A stretch of DNA of 64,000 nucleotides from Megalobrama amblycephala. Taxonomy: Eukaryota; Chordata; Actinopteri; Cypriniformes; Xenocyprididae. Both the position numbers and the translations under genes were made by a program. Of this stretch, positions 1 to 13,440 are shown one piece after another; positions within the stretch are counted from its first letter, which is position 1; every line of letters starts with the position of its first letter. The stretch is taken from the NCBI RefSeq assembly GCF_018812025.1, contig NC_063062.1, positions 7,317,058-7,381,057 on the forward strand, written 5' to 3'. Below the pieces are notes generated by a model. The model made no database searches. It saw only the letters and a program-made list of their open reading frames with translations, and was not told where the DNA came from.

Positions 1-614
1 TGTCTTATCTGCCTGACCGCACATTGGTCTTATCCTACCATGAACCTGAATATATGAATTTGGTGCTGAAATTGTTGAATAACAATGAAATCCAAAAAAT
101 CCCCCCCTCCCCTAACCCCCTTGCAGAGTATTTTGCATTTAGACCACATTTTAAAATGAATGAATGTCACTTCATTAAGGCGAGGTCACATTTCACCAAA
201 ATTTCATAGATATATGGAGTATGTCTGGGTTTTTTTTTTTTTACAAGCGTGTTCTATTTGAAAGAAATGAAAACATCTGTTATCTTCGTCTCTTTTGGCA
301 AAGTTTATTTCAGTCTGAAAGATGGGATGCTGCTTTGACAATAAAACAAGAAGAGACTCAGTCCTTTCACGCACATCTGTGTTTATCTGCATCCTGCGAG
401 TCTGTAAGGTCATAGAGCCCAAGCATTGGGAGAAGATGAAAAGAATGACAGAGACTTATGAGGAAACTGTAAAGCACGCCAGTGGCCTCTTTCTGGCTCG
501 AAAAAGAGTAACTGCACTAAAGTCTTTGTAGGTTGGGCTTTATCTGGACATATAAAGAAAACAGAGATTTTTTTTTTTTTTAAATGTCCTTTACTTTGAT
601 GTTCAATATAGTAT
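1..614. other. No gene seen
   Basis: AT-rich sequence with short poly-T runs. Overlapping short ORFs on both strands have no recognisable product. Confidence 0.6.
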
Positions 615-618
615 TTAA

Positions 619-654
619 AGGGACGGTTCACCCAAAAATGAAAATAGCTATCAT
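619..654. repeat. Truncated end of a TTAA-type GGTTCACCC element
   Basis: TTAA at 615-618 is followed by AGGGACGGTTCACCCAAAAA, the standard end of this family. The rest of the copy is missing, and the next element starts at 659. Confidence 0.6.
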
Positions 655-658
655 TTAA

Positions 659-2829
659 AGGATTAGTTTACTTCTGAATTAAAATTTCATGATGATTTAC
701 TCACCCCCATGTCATCCAAGATGTTTCTGTCTTCAACTGAAGAAAGAAATGAAGGTTTTTGAGGAAAACATTCCAGGATTTTTCTCCATATAGTGGACTT
801 CAGTGGGGTTCAATGGGTGGAAGGTCCAAATTGCAGTTTCAGTGCAGCTTCAAAGGGCTCTACACAATCCCAGCCGAGGAATAAGGGTCTTATCTAGCGA
901 AACGATTGGTCATTTTCTAAAAAAAATTGTATGCACTGCTCTGCGATCCACCAGAAAGGTCACTCATGACGTTGGCGGAAGTACCGCGGTAGGGCGAAAA
1001 ACTCCATCTAATTTTCTCCTTCAAATTCAAAATCGGCCGATATCATTGTTTTACCTTTTTTCTTTTTTTTTGTAAAGGGCATTTGACTTAATCTTTGCAC
1101 ATTCTCTTTGAAGACACTAAATATGTACTTTCACATGCATCACGCGTGACCGTTCTAACATGATTACGTCGTGCATTACAGATCGCAGAGCTTGTGCAAG
1201 ATGAGAATTTTTGGTTAAAAAATGTATAATTTTTTTTTTTTTAAATGACCGATCTATGGAGTCAAATTAATGCCTTAAAGTTTTGCACAAAAATAAAGTT
1301 TTGCAAAACAAAAAAAAGAATTGAGCAATAAAAAAATGTTTTGCAAACAAAAATAAAGTATTGAGCGGACAAAAATAAGTTTTGCAAACAAAAATAATAA
1401 ATTGCAAAATAAAATAAAGTAGTGCAAAAATAAAAATATAATCAGTTACAAAAATCAATGACAGCTGTAATCCTATTTTATCTTTGCCACATATTTTTCA
1501 TGCTCAAACCTACTAAATCATTTGCAACGCTCATTTTATTCTGCGTTTCAGTCAAGCGTGCGCTCACGATACTGGTTTTCCTTTGCGCTGCTCTTTTCTG
1601 CGCGGTTCTCTTTATGGCACTGGTTTGACATGGGGGTGGAGTCAAGAAACGAGGGCACGCCCCCCGCAAAACACGTCATCGGCAGGAGACGCAGATCGCA
1701 ACAGAACAGATCAAGCATAGAGACAGAGCGCATTTATTAACCATGTCAAAGAATTATTTCACCTGTCGCCAGTTACGGTCCCCTCCAATGCATTTCTTAT
1801 AGTAATATGACCCGTTGCTCTCTGTCTCACTGCCTGTATCCACTTTTGTATCCTTGAACATTAGTTTTTTGGGGTTGACAGCTTATAAAAACTTATTTCT
1901 GTTTTTTTTTTAGCTTGTTAGTTGTGCATTGTCACACAGCAGCTTTTAGGCATTGTTCTGTTTTTTGTAATAAGTCAGAAAAGACAAGAAGGCTGCCTCA
2001 CGCAATACTAAGTCAATGGAGACGGTTGGATTGTTTTCCCCCCGGTGGGCGTGGTTTTCAGATTATAATAAATGCGCTCTGTCTCTATGCTTGACCTGTT
2101 CTGTTGCGATCTGCGTCTCCTGCCGATGACGTGTTTTGCGGGGGGCGTGCCCTCGTTTCTTGACTCCACCCCCATGTCAAACCAGTGCCATAAAGAGAAC
2201 CGCACAGAAAAGTGCAGCGCAAAGGAAGACCAGTATCGTGAGCGCACGCTTGACTGAAACGCAGAATAAAATGAGCGTTGCAAATGATTTAGTAGGTTTG
2301 AGCATGAAAAATATGTGGCAAAGATAAAATAGGATTACAGCTGTCATTGATTTTTGTAACTGATTATATTTTTATTTTTGCACTACTTTATTTTATTTTG
2401 CAATTTATTATTTTTGTTTGCAAAACTTATTTTTTCTGCTCAATACTTTATTTTTCCTTTGCAATTCTTTATTTTTGTTTGCAAAACATTTTTTTATTGC
2501 TCAATTCTTTTTTTTTGTTTTGCAAAAATTTATTTTTGTGCAAAACTTTAAGGCATTAATTTGACTCCATAATGATCTTTTCAGGTCTAGATAAGACCCT
2601 TATTACCCATCTTGGATCATGTAAAGCGCTTTGAAGCTGCACTGAAACTGCAATTTGGACCTTCAACCCGTTATACCCCACTGAAGTCCACTATATGGAG
2701 AAAAATCCTGGAATGTTTTCCTCAAAAACCTTCATTTCTTTTCATCAAAGAAAAAAGACATAAACATCTTGGATGACATGGGGGTGAGTAAATTATCAGG
2801 AAATTTTAATTCAGAAGTGAACTAATCCT
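659..2829. mobile_element. Large foldback element, 2.17 kb, TTAA-type ends
   Basis: Left flank TTAA (655-658), right flank CTAA. Starts AGGATTAGTTTACTTCTGAA and ends with its inverted copy. Long inverted arms: 659-920 pairs with 2597-2829, and about 1250-1740 pairs with about 2070-2575. The left arm has about 300 bp (920-1245) absent from the right. The inner arms carry repeated 'ttgcaaaacaaaaata' runs and a GC-richer stretch (1590-1740). The short ORFs here occur as mirrored pairs, a sign of palindrome rather than genes. Confidence 0.85.
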
Positions 2830-4254
2830 CTAATAACCTTCGACCTGTTTGATAACGCAAAAAAAGATGTTTTACAGAATATTTCTGATAATCTTCCCCT
2901 TCCACAGAAGAGTTGATACAGGTTTGAAACTAGTGCATTATGAGGACTTCATTTTTGGGGTGAACAATTCCTTTAAACTTTCCTTCAGCAGTTCATATCT
3001 GTTTGGTTTATGTAGGCTGTTTGAAAATCTTTATAGAACAATCCTATATTGGTCACTATAAACCTTTTTCTCATCACAAGTTGTTGTGTTCATTGCATTT
3101 TTTTGTGAAGAGTGTCACCAGAGAGCTTCATAATCCAGAAGCTTTTGAGCAACCAGCACAGCTCATTTCCTTCATGTGCTCACATCCTGTTTTAGCATGC
3201 CTCAGTGCCATCTCCTCTCACCGGACAGGTCAGGGGTCATGAATAACTCAGCTAAATGATTTCTGTGCCGTATTTAAAAGGAACGCCAGGAGTTTTGCAC
3301 CATAAAATTAGACATTGACTGTGACGGGAATGACGAAAGGAAAAATGTATGAATGACTCAATAGGAATGTTTGTGTACAGTGTAATTAATGTTACAGTAT
3401 TTTTAGGGAAACTTGGACTTTTAGGTCCAAGCCATATTAAATCCACATCAAATGCGTTTGGGGTCTTTCTTTTTCTCTTACAGCAATAAACAACTCAGTG
3501 CCTTATTAAACGGTCTTGGTTTATGGCATGCAAACACACATCATTTTCTGCTCATCTAAACTTGGAGGCAAAATAATGTTGAGTAGTAAAAAGCCTTTCA
3601 AGTCCAGTACATCAACTCATTTATGAAGTTATAGTTCCTCTGGGGCTTGTTGAGTTTTCTTTTTGCATGGCCTAAATCAGTTTCGTTATTAGCCAGCTGG
3701 ATGGAGATAACCTTCCGTTCACTGCTACTGGTGACATTTCTTTGGAAAGACCACTAAGAATGATAAACCATTACCCATTATTGCCCATTTAATTACCCTT
3801 AAAAGGCAGCAGCATTTCATTGTGAAGTTTATGGTAAAAAAAAATCCAAATGACATTGCTACTGATATGAATAAGAATTCCAGCATTTAGACTTCAGTTC
3901 ATTATACATTTTATTTATTTATTTATTTAAAAACATGGAAACCCAAATGAGCTTTAATCATTGCAAGAATATTAAAATAGATTAACAGCATAAGTTTCCT
4001 CTCATTACTAAACTGATCACCAATCAGAATGTATATTCAAATTTTACAACAATGTTTGCTTTTGTCCACAATGCAGCAGGGAGGGGCCAACATTTGCCCC
4101 CAGTCATTATCAGAGGTAGAAAATCATCTTCATCAAACTGTAAAGAGAACAGGTGATGAGTCTCTTTCAACTTCAGCCAAAATATCAATGAAATGCAAAT
4201 TATTCAAGGATCTCAAAGTAAGTGAGGATTAACAACAAGCAATTGTCTCTTGTG

Positions 4255-4380
4255 TTTCATTCCTGAATGAATTGTTTTTGAATGAATCGGTTAAGTAAAT
4301 GATTCAGTGACTTGCTCATACAGACAGTCGCTTGTTTCGTTGCTGAATGAATCAATGTTTTTGAATGAGTCAGTTGTTTC
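4255..4380. repeat. GAATGAATC-type short repeat
   Basis: Repeated TTGAATGAATCGGTTAAG, GAATGATTCAGTGACT-like and TGCTGAATGAATCAATG words, typical of a degenerate interspersed repeat in fish. Confidence 0.5.
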
Positions 4381-5582
4381 GATATGCACACAAAACACGT
4401 TACGTATTGAATAACAGAGTACAGCACATGAATATACATAGTACACACAAAAACAGTAACACCATAAAGTTATGAGACATAATACAGGCATTACTGTATG
4501 GGCATTAAGACAACATAGCGTCAGTATGATGGTAGAAATAGTATGTACATTGTGTAAAGGTGTAGTGTCAATTTAGGAGGCACATGATATTCAATTCCAG
4601 ATTGTAAAGACTGCATATGATTCCTGAGTTGCATGATGGGACTGAGAATAACATATTGTAAGCAAATTGTACATATTGTTGTGCACAAAATATAATTTAG
4701 AGCGAAGCTGACATGAAATGTACATAGGCCATTGCTCAAGGCTGATTGACAGTTGGAACATTAGTTGACAAGTCTGTTCTTTTCCTCAGCTATTGTGATG
4801 AGAAGGCAACATGTTTCAGGCTTCATTCATAGCACTGAAGTTGTTTTCCAATGGTCTCCATTGGCTTCACATTGGACCACATTCAGCCACTGGTGGCTTA
4901 TTGTTTTAAGATCTTTAAGAGTGGGTTTCATCCAGCTACTTGTGAAGACAGGGCTGTCAGTCATCTTTTCATTTAACAAAGACCAGCAATCCAGTGAAAC
5001 CAAACAAAGAGGGATCAATTCAATCCTAAATGGAAACTTAAAATATCTGAGGTAACAAACGCAGCCAAGTGGTTTTTATGGATTCATGGAAGATTTTATG
5101 AAATCATTGTAGGCGAAAGACCAATACTGTGAGCAAAAATACATAATACTGTGCAAAAAAAGAGGTTACAAAACACACAAATGCTAATATATATCCTCAT
5201 TTCAAATGCAAATACTTAGTGTAAATTCAAATATTTACACTAAGTGAAAATAGCTCGGCAAAAGGCAGATTCGAAACCCACGTCGACCGTGTTAAAAGCC
5301 AAGTTTACGATCCTTACTCACTACTACTGCACCACTGAAGACATTGAATTCTGTGTGTATTTTTTAAAACTTGAGTGGCCCAACCAGACATTGGTGGGTG
5401 GAGCTAGTGTAAATAGCGTTTGCCAACAAGGGACGCTATTTGCACTTAGTGTAAATAGACACTCCATTATTGGCATACTTATTGCATGTAAATGTATCCA
5501 TATCTTGTTTAAAATATATTTAAATATTTTACTGGAATGCAAAAATACTCATAAGACATATTTTTTGCAGTTGCTATAGATT

Positions 5583-5690
5583 TTTAACCAGGGCATGGGT
5601 TGCCAAGGTTTTCTGAGTGTTTTCATGCATCGCTATGAGGTTGCTGGGGTAATTTTGGTGGTTACTAAAGGCATTGCTATGCAGTAAATA
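5583..5690. repeat. GGTTGCTGGGG-type degenerate repeat
   Basis: Words such as GGGTTGCCAAGG, GAGGTTGCTGGGG and GGTGGTTACTAAAGG recur with drift, like the GTTGCTAGG minisatellites of cyprinids. Confidence 0.4.
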
Positions 5691-7106
5691 TAGTGTTAGA
5701 TGTTTGCTTACTGGTTCAAGTAAAAAGAGCCCACCACCAAGTATCAAAAATATTTTAGTATTTAGATATAACTTTAGATAAGTCCCCAATTTTTTTTTTT
5801 TCATTATTTTTATTTCATTCAAAAAAATGTCTGACTGCTTAGAAAAGTAACACCACATCTCTTTTCTATTTAATACATAATATTAGGGGTTTGTTCAAAT
5901 AAAATGTTCAGGTCTTACGTTTTATTTTCACAATACCACAGAATTATATTTTTTGGAAACAGTACTGCAACAATCTTGTTTACACTTGTAGCATGCTTGG
6001 TTTTGAGTCTTTGCTTGACTGTGCATACCCAGATTCTGGCGTAGAAAACCAGAGTAGCATTATGGCCCGTCCTTAAAGACAGCCCACCCACTTTTCTATG
6101 TAATTAAAATCATGTTAATACCACAGAAATTCCTGATGGCCTTCACAGACGTTCAAGCACAGCAATAAAAACCAACTGTGGACAACGCCATCTCTCAAAG
6201 CCCTCTGATCAACAGCAGGACTGGGCACACACAGATGTTAACCGCATTAGTGCCATCTGTCTCGTACAGAGGCACAGCGGGCCTGTAATGACACGATCTC
6301 AACAACACACCAGCTCCAGTCATCAAAGAACCAGTGTGAGGACTCAGAGGGTTAAATTCAGCCACAAACCTCACTGTGAAGGCATGAGACCTCAAACGTC
6401 AATCAGCTTATAGACATCTCCCCAGCATGTGCCATCAGAATGGGCATAATAGATTCATCTAAATGATTAATGAGCTATTCAGCACTTGCAAACTCAGAAG
6501 TTGTGCAGATAACAGCATACAGTTGATTCAAAGAGCTGGTGAAACAAAACAGTCAAATAAAGCAGCGGGATTGCATTGGGGCGTTTTGCTGGAGTATTTT
6601 AATATTCAGCCCTAGCTGAGTGCACATTTAAAAGACTGCAAATTTGTCCTAAATACATTTGCTGCAAGCTTGCTTTCACAGACGGAGTCTTGTGTGTGTA
6701 AATCAGCAGTTCTCCAAAAATCCATTTTTCTGTTACCTTTTCTGTTTGATTTGGCTAAACTGTTGCTTTCTCCACTTTATTACCTTTTTAGCCAATCCAG
6801 TTCCTAACATGCCAGGCAGAGGGACTGATACTGTGCTGGCAGAATCCAGAGGGAGGAAATCGGTAGCAGCTGTGGCAATAGTCTAAAGGAAATGCACTTT
6901 TGCATGTATGGCATGGAAGAGTGGCGTAGCCAATGTTGGAAAGACTTGTGGGAATGAGGTTAGATGATGTTGTAGTGCTCCATTAAGTTCAGCCTGGGGA
7001 AATATTGTAATAAAAAGCTCTATTTTATCTACACATATGAATGAATGTGTCTTAGGACTAATACAACAAACAAAAACAGTTATTTTTCTCACCAAAATAT
7101 ATTTAA

Positions 7107-7708
7107 CCCTTACATGCATGGATGTTTCGCCAATCATTATTACATATTCTGATCTTTAGCGACCTGGATCTATATCTAACACGGATGGATCTCTGCTTGT
7201 CGCGATAATATAAAACTCTCCTGATATTAGAGTAACAATCACAGAAGAATAAAATAAAGCAAATTGTGTTACCTTTTGGAGCTTGGAAGGGTTCAGTTTG
7301 AGCAGATGTTTTATACCATCATCACTGTCATCGTCAGAGCTCATTTCCCAGAACATTCAGCATCTGGCTCATATTCACGATCTCAAACATATTCTCAAAC
7401 TATCATTTTCAACATCTTCAAAATCAATATTTTGATCGCTGACAGCTTCTTCACCAGATCCACCATCAAGTGACAGTGACAGTAATATTTGATTGCTTCA
7501 GTACTTGCTCTGCAGTAAATCGCTGAGCCATTTCAAGTTTTGCTGATGATAATTCCTATTCTTTTGTTTTCTGCCTGCAGTAACTATGAGTGAAACGTCA
7601 CTTCATTGTTGTGTATCAGACATTTCCACCTTGTGGAATAAAGGTGAATTGCACTTATTCAGTCATCAAAGATTCAATTATTGTTGACCCGAGGTATGCA
7701 TTTAAGGG
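7107..7708 (-). mobile_element. piggyBac-like non-autonomous element, 602 bp, with transposase 5' remnant
   Basis: TTAA (7103-7106, 7709-7712) flanks CCCTTACATGCATGG and TATGCATTTAAGGG inverted ends, the piggyBac arrangement. On the minus strand an ATG at 7531 gives MAQRFTAEQVLKQSNIT and then a stop. A neighbouring frame continues DGGSGEEAVSDQNIDFEDVE, and a later one has EMSSDDDSDDG. This resembles the acidic N-terminus of a piggyBac-type transposase broken by indels; the catalytic core is absent. Confidence 0.8.
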
Positions 7709-8358
7709 TTAAATAATTTTTGGTTCCAGATTTTTATCAATTTTTTTTCAATTTTCATAGTCCACTGTATGAAGAATTTTTGGGTATAATATGTCACAGT
7801 TTACTTTATTTTGCTATCCTCATCTACATAAATGAACTATAGTGTCCTGCACCCACTTGTAAAAAAATATCAAAAATGTCTGAATAATTTTTGGTTTGGC
7901 TTTTTGTCATTGTCTCATTGAGGATTAATTTAATGTCAAAAGATGGTAAGTATAGACCTGCTTCTTTAAACAACAGACCATACGGATTTGAAGTTGAACG
8001 GTTCACAGAGTAGACCGTGCAGTGGAAACGCACAATGAGAACCTATGGGCAAATAAGTGTAGGTGAGTCGAACCACCAGTGCTGTCATATCTACCTCATT
8101 ATTCATCCTAATGACTTGTGCTGTTAAAACTACTCATTTTCAGAGAGAGGAACCATGGGCTATTTCGAGAGCCCTGCTCCCAGGATATCCTGTCTGAGGG
8201 GCACCCCTTAGGGCCAGAGAAAACTTTTCACAGAAAGAAATGGCAGACTTATTACTCACCGGGTTTTAAACGGCACATGAATCTTCACTTTCACAAGAAC
8301 CTTAATGGCGCTGTTTGATGTCTGAGCAGCACGGACTGATGGGAAAATGGTTGTGAGT

Positions 8359-8379
8359 CTTTTTTTTTTTTTTTTTTTT
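8359..8379. repeat. Poly-T tract
   Basis: About 21 consecutive T after GTGAGTC; no other feature attached. Confidence 0.8.
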
Positions 8380-10157
8380 GTCATGGTAATTGCTCTTTGG
8401 TGGCCATTCCACTCAGAGCAGCTGTGCTCCCACCATGCCAACTAAAAGAAAGCCCAGCCTTTTTGGGACGAATTCAGGATAAGATTATGGGGAAACTCTG
8501 GGATTATGAAAGGATAATTAATGAAATGGGGCCATTTGTCAAGCGCTCCCTGACATGCTACAGACTTGAAACAGAGCCTTACCAGATTTTTCAAATTCTG
8601 GCTTTTAAAATACATCCACTTTACATTCAGTTATGCATGAGAAGTTTAATTATTAATTGCCATATTATCTTGGGACAATCTATGGCCTTTACAATGTGTC
8701 AAATAGATCAAACGATGCGCAGAGTACTTACCTGTTTGCCAGTCAAGTTGATTATTCTATGTTGTGTGCTTTACTTCACATGGTGAGGTTCATGGGGCAG
8801 CTGAGAAAGTTCTGCTTCTCAAAAGCATAATTTAATCCAGCTGTCTCAATTAAGGAAGAAACAGGGAAAGAGGAAGCTTCAGCCACATTTATGGTCCACC
8901 TCAAACCCCATAACATGCTGGCTACACCATTGATCTCATAAGGCCACCGTGACCATAAAGCCGCTGGACGCACCAGACGCAATCAAGTCGCATTCATTTA
9001 ACTCTGACATTGCACACACAACACTGAATGCAAATAAAAGCCTTATACTGTGGCCATTCCAATAAGGTGATTAATGACTGGAGTTATACTGAATCCATAT
9101 GGTGTAGAAAACCCCATTCCTGTTTTTATTTGTAAATGCGTGGTTGTAATCCTCAAAACTCATAACTTTCTCAGCCTTTAAGATCACGGATGCTCTGACA
9201 TTTAAATGGCAGTTCATGGCTTCATGCTCAGCTCCAATAAGACTTCTCGTCCTTTTGGCCGGTTCACTTTTTCCATCTCAGTGAAAGGTCACATGTTTAT
9301 CTTCAGATGCTAAAAGACCTGGAAGTAGTCGTACATGACCAACTAACCTGCACCAAGCACACTGACTGGTCCTGGCTATTCATACTCCATAAAATGTAAG
9401 GTAAATCTGACTTTTATGCAAGTTTGGCCACAGCGACTACATCTAACCATAATGTGTTATGAATCCCCTACAAGATTTTTTATTTTTTTTTATCTTTGGT
9501 TTTATCACAATGCTTTGTTTGCTACCTTCTATATATTCTATATACTCATTCATGTTGCTTTTGGTCATGCAGTGATGTTTTAAAATTAAGTGTGCTTTAA
9601 ATTGGCCTGGGAATGTTGCTTTTTATACACATGAAACCTTCTGGAAGGAACTTGACTCCTGGAAATTATGTCAAAGCCCTAAGGAAAATGGTTCCTTCTT
9701 ATATTTCTATAAGTAAATAAATAAATGGAAGAAAAATAACATTTAGAACGCAAGCTTCTTGGTTACCACAGAATCCAAACACATTGTGTTACATAATTAT
9801 GGAATCCAGAGGGCTTTCACATTGCAACACATATTTTAAACTCAAAAGTAAAAATGTTTACAGCCCTATAAAAGTCAAATAAAATGAGGAAAAACTTCCT
9901 ATTTGATTCTGTTAAATTATTCAAGGCTTTGCTCAGTGATTATTTTCAGACCAATTTATTATTACTATGTGTTTTACACACAATTATTTGCATATTTATG
10001 TACGTAATGATATTTATGGAGAGGTCCTGCAATAAAATATGCAGTGAGAGGTGGATGTTGGCTATGGAAAGTTTGGGCGTGATCAGGCTCACACGGAATC
10101 TCCATACATAGGACTCTGCAGAAATCTCAATTGGATCTGTCCAATTGGAATTATTCA

Positions 10158-10194
10158 CTAATAATTATTATTATTATTATTATTATTATTATTT
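10158..10194. repeat. ATT microsatellite
   Basis: About twelve TTA/ATT units. Confidence 0.9.
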
Positions 10195-10847
10195 AACAAT
10201 TATAAAAAAGGCTATTAAAAAAGTCTGCTGATTCTGGCTTGGCTTCAGAATGATCTGTCGCTTTGAGGGTGAAATTCAGTGTTACCAGTTTCATAAAAAA
10301 CAACCTTGGCTGAAAATAAAGCTTTCATTCAGTAGCGTGAACATAATTTTTATATTTATCAAAGTTCACCTCTTGTTCAACTTCGTTCAATGTCATGTGC
10401 TTTAGAGCTGTGACCGCACCACATTAGAACCAGATACTATGAAGCAGATAGGGCAACATAGTAGGCCAAGTCAAAAGGTTTACGGCAGATTTTCTCAGCC
10501 AAGATTTATCATGCTCTGACCTTGCTGTCAGTTACCTTATCATGGAAACAATGTGTTTTGACTGTGCTTACTCTATGTACAAGGCCGCAAAGGCAGCTGG
10601 ATAAGGCCTGTAAGTCTTTTGAACTTTTAATCCAATGCAGTTTTTTGCTGCCAGATGTATCTATCCTGGCAGAGGAGCGTTTCACAGTGGGCAGTTGAGC
10701 CATAGAACAAAATGTGCTTGTGATATAAGTTCTAGGAGTTAACTCTTAACACCTGGGCTTGGTTCTTGATTTACTTTGCATGAAGTGGGAGAAAATACAA
10801 ATATTTTGACTAAATATATATTAAGATTACTCATTCAGCCAAAACTG

Positions 10848-10882
<35 letters not shown>

Positions 10883-10899
10883 TAATCAATCAATCAATA
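10848..10899. repeat. AATC microsatellite
   Basis: About twelve AATC units with one substituted unit. Confidence 0.9.
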
Positions 10900-11267
10900 A
10901 TAATAAAGTCTTGCTAATATATATTTGAACATATATTCTTGAATTGACTGTAAATCATAGTTGAAAGACATATATTTGAAAAAAAATTAACCTTTCAGAA
11001 TATAACATTTCAGAATATCATTTAAAATGAACCTACATGTCCACATCAAATACATTCCATTATTAGTGTCATTTCCCAATATATTTTTGTATATTTTAAA
11101 ATGTACAAACGAAATAAAAGCAAAAATTCTGTATCGGAATTTTGTATTTTTTCATTGAAACTTACTATTATATCAAAGATAAAGTGTACTTGTGTCACTG
11201 TAGACAATGGAGAGTGGTAGAAATGAATCAAGTAAAGAAGACTACAATTTTGTTATATGAATCTTAA

Positions 11268-11989
11268 AGGATTAGTTCACCCAAAAATGAAAATTCTGTC
11301 ATTAATTACTCACCCTCATGTTGTTCCAAACCCATAAGACCTTTGTTCATCTTCATAACACAAATTAAGATATTTTTAATAAAATTCGATGGCTCAGTGA
11401 GGCCTGCATTGCCAGCAAGAATGGGCGATTTCAAAACACTGCTTCATGAAGCTTAGAAGCTTTACGAATCTTTTGTTTCGAATCAGTTGTTCGGAGCGCA
11501 TATCAAACTGCCAAAGTCACGCCCCCCAGTGGTAAACCATTGAAATTTCAAAACACTTATGCTGTAACAAAGCCTCGTTTACTGAGATCACGTTGGCAGT
11601 TTGATACCTGCTCCGAACCACTGATTCGAAACAAAAGATTCGTAAAGCTTCAAAGCTTCATGAAGCAGTGTTTTGAAAGCGCCCATCATAAGATATTGTT
11701 GAATAAAGGCGTAATTTTGTTTTTCTGGTGCACCAAAAGTATTCTTGTCACTTCATAACATTAAGGTTGAACCACTGTAGTCATATGAACTGTGTAAAAA
11801 AAGTCTTTAGTAGCTTTCTGGGCATTTGAAAGTGTCAGTTATCTTTCCAGCAATGGAGGCCTCACTGAGCCATCGGATTTTATCAAAAATATCTTAATTT
11901 GTGGTCCAAACTTGAACAAAGGTCTTACGGGTGTGGAACAACTTGAGGGTGAGTATGACAGAATTTTCATTTTTGGGTGAACTAACCCT
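11268..11989. mobile_element. TTAA-type foldback MITE, 722 bp
   Basis: TTAA on both sides (11264-11267, 11990-11993). Ends AGGATTAGTTCACCCAAAAA and TTTTTGGGTGAACTAACCCT. The arms are inverted over about 350 bp (ATTCGTAAAGCTTC... and its mirror around 11450-11680). Non-coding. Confidence 0.9.
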
Positions 11990-11993
11990 TTAA

Positions 11994-13384
11994 CTAGTTC
12001 TCAGCCTCTTGATTTGTTCTTTCTTTTTTGCATGCTTTGTCCCTCAATTTGAATGAGCAAGGATTTAAGAGGTTTCACAACCGTGTTTCAGTGACAGCAC
12101 TCTGGATGCTACTGTAAATCTTGCCTGAGAAGTAATTCCAAACTGTCTGGACAAAAGACTAGAAACAAAATTGTTAAAAAAAGGCATTTTTAAGTCTCCA
12201 GTATGCCACTGAGATGTCTGTTTTCAATTATGGAACCCACCCAAGCATGGTCCCCTTCATTTGGCTGCTTTTCCTGGCGACTACATGACGCTTCTTCTCA
12301 ATAAATCACCATAGTGTCATCTTAATATATACAACATCACAAAGGATTTAATTTGGGTAACCAAACGTGACGAATACATAGCCTCCAACCGCAGTCCCTT
12401 TAAGAGCAAGAAACAGTCATTTAATTTAAGAGCGAAAAAAGAAATATGGATAAAGCTCAAACAGGACTAGACAACCTTCTGGCAAAATGAGAATATTTGT
12501 GGGTTTTGACCAAAGAAACTGGGATGCTAACAAGAATGTGGAAAATTCCGCCAACATGTTTCTAGTCAGTGTGGTGGAAAAGTAATGGGAAATGGGAATG
12601 TTACCCTAAGGAGGATATAAATATAGTTAATTCTACAGGAGACTATACTGTATGTCCTTTGGCTCTGCCCTTTTTGCAAATGCTCAGCGGTTAGGATAGG
12701 CAGTCTGTGTCTCATTCAGTCTGGACAGTTCAAATGGTAAGACAGGAGTTTATTGTAACTACAGGTTGCAGAGTGGTTTTTACTTTAGCAGTGTTGAATC
12801 TTGGACAGATGTGAGGTGTACATATGGCTAAAGTCATGTGCTCTTTATTAAAGACATAAAAATCACCCTTTTGGAGGCTAAATGTCTGAAAATCAATGCC
12901 AGTTTGACTTGAAAAGTGACATTTATAAGTTCTTGTGAATGTGGTGTGTGAACAATGACATTACACACTTCTAGAAATCATTTCAAGTTTCATACTCATA
13001 ATATTCAAATGCTTTCATTTTCTAGTTAGATATTTCAGAATCCTTGTTTAGGTTTCGTGGCTCAAAGTCACACTTCCTTCATCAGTAACTTCTCTTGAGC
13101 ATTTCAAACATGCTCAAGTTTTTGGAACCAGCACATGGATCAGCACTGCACTGGCCTCATCCAATTTTATTATGAAATGCAAGGCATCCCATTCTAGGAC
13201 AGATGGAGCCTCACTAGAATGTATCCTTCAACTGAAGAAGAACCCATAAAGATTGTTTTGTTCCTGAAACTGCCAACAATAATACACAGAGTTTTCATCT
13301 TATAATGTAAATAATTTGTATTATTCAAGTGATTATTGCAACTTTAAAAATGATTAACTTTATCCTTTGTAGTTTATCTTGTAT
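11994..13384. other. No gene seen
   Basis: Complex AT-rich sequence without recognisable exon or element end. Confidence 0.55.
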
Positions 13385-13440
13385 GCTGTTACCAGTGTTG
13401 AGGAAAATTACTTTGGTAACACTTTACTTGAAGGGGTGTG

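Larger units (their letters stand above)
2830..7102. other. No gene seen
   Basis: AT-rich intergenic DNA with two degenerate repeats (4255-4380, 5583-5690) and repeated 'cacttagtgtaaat' words at 5217-5460. No splice-supported coding block. Confidence 0.55.
7713..11263. other. No gene seen; possible conserved non-coding stretches
   Basis: Apart from two microsatellites and a poly-T tract, no repeat ends were found. 8400-8620 and 8800-9080 read as complex sequence with TAATTA words and few indel-prone runs, the look of a conserved non-coding element, but this cannot be tested here. Confidence 0.4.

Noticed and set aside
1478..2559. Pairs of ORFs with matching peptides on opposite strands
   Set aside because: Produced by the inverted arms of the 659-2829 foldback; no domain and no splice support.
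5240..5330. Possible tRNA-derived SINE or tRNA pseudogene (a GATTCGAAACCC B-box-like word)
   Set aside because: No matching A box at the right distance and no cloverleaf could be drawn.
8397..8786. 129-codon plus-strand ORF
   Set aside because: Low-complexity start, no recognisable domain and no splice context; the region looks non-coding.
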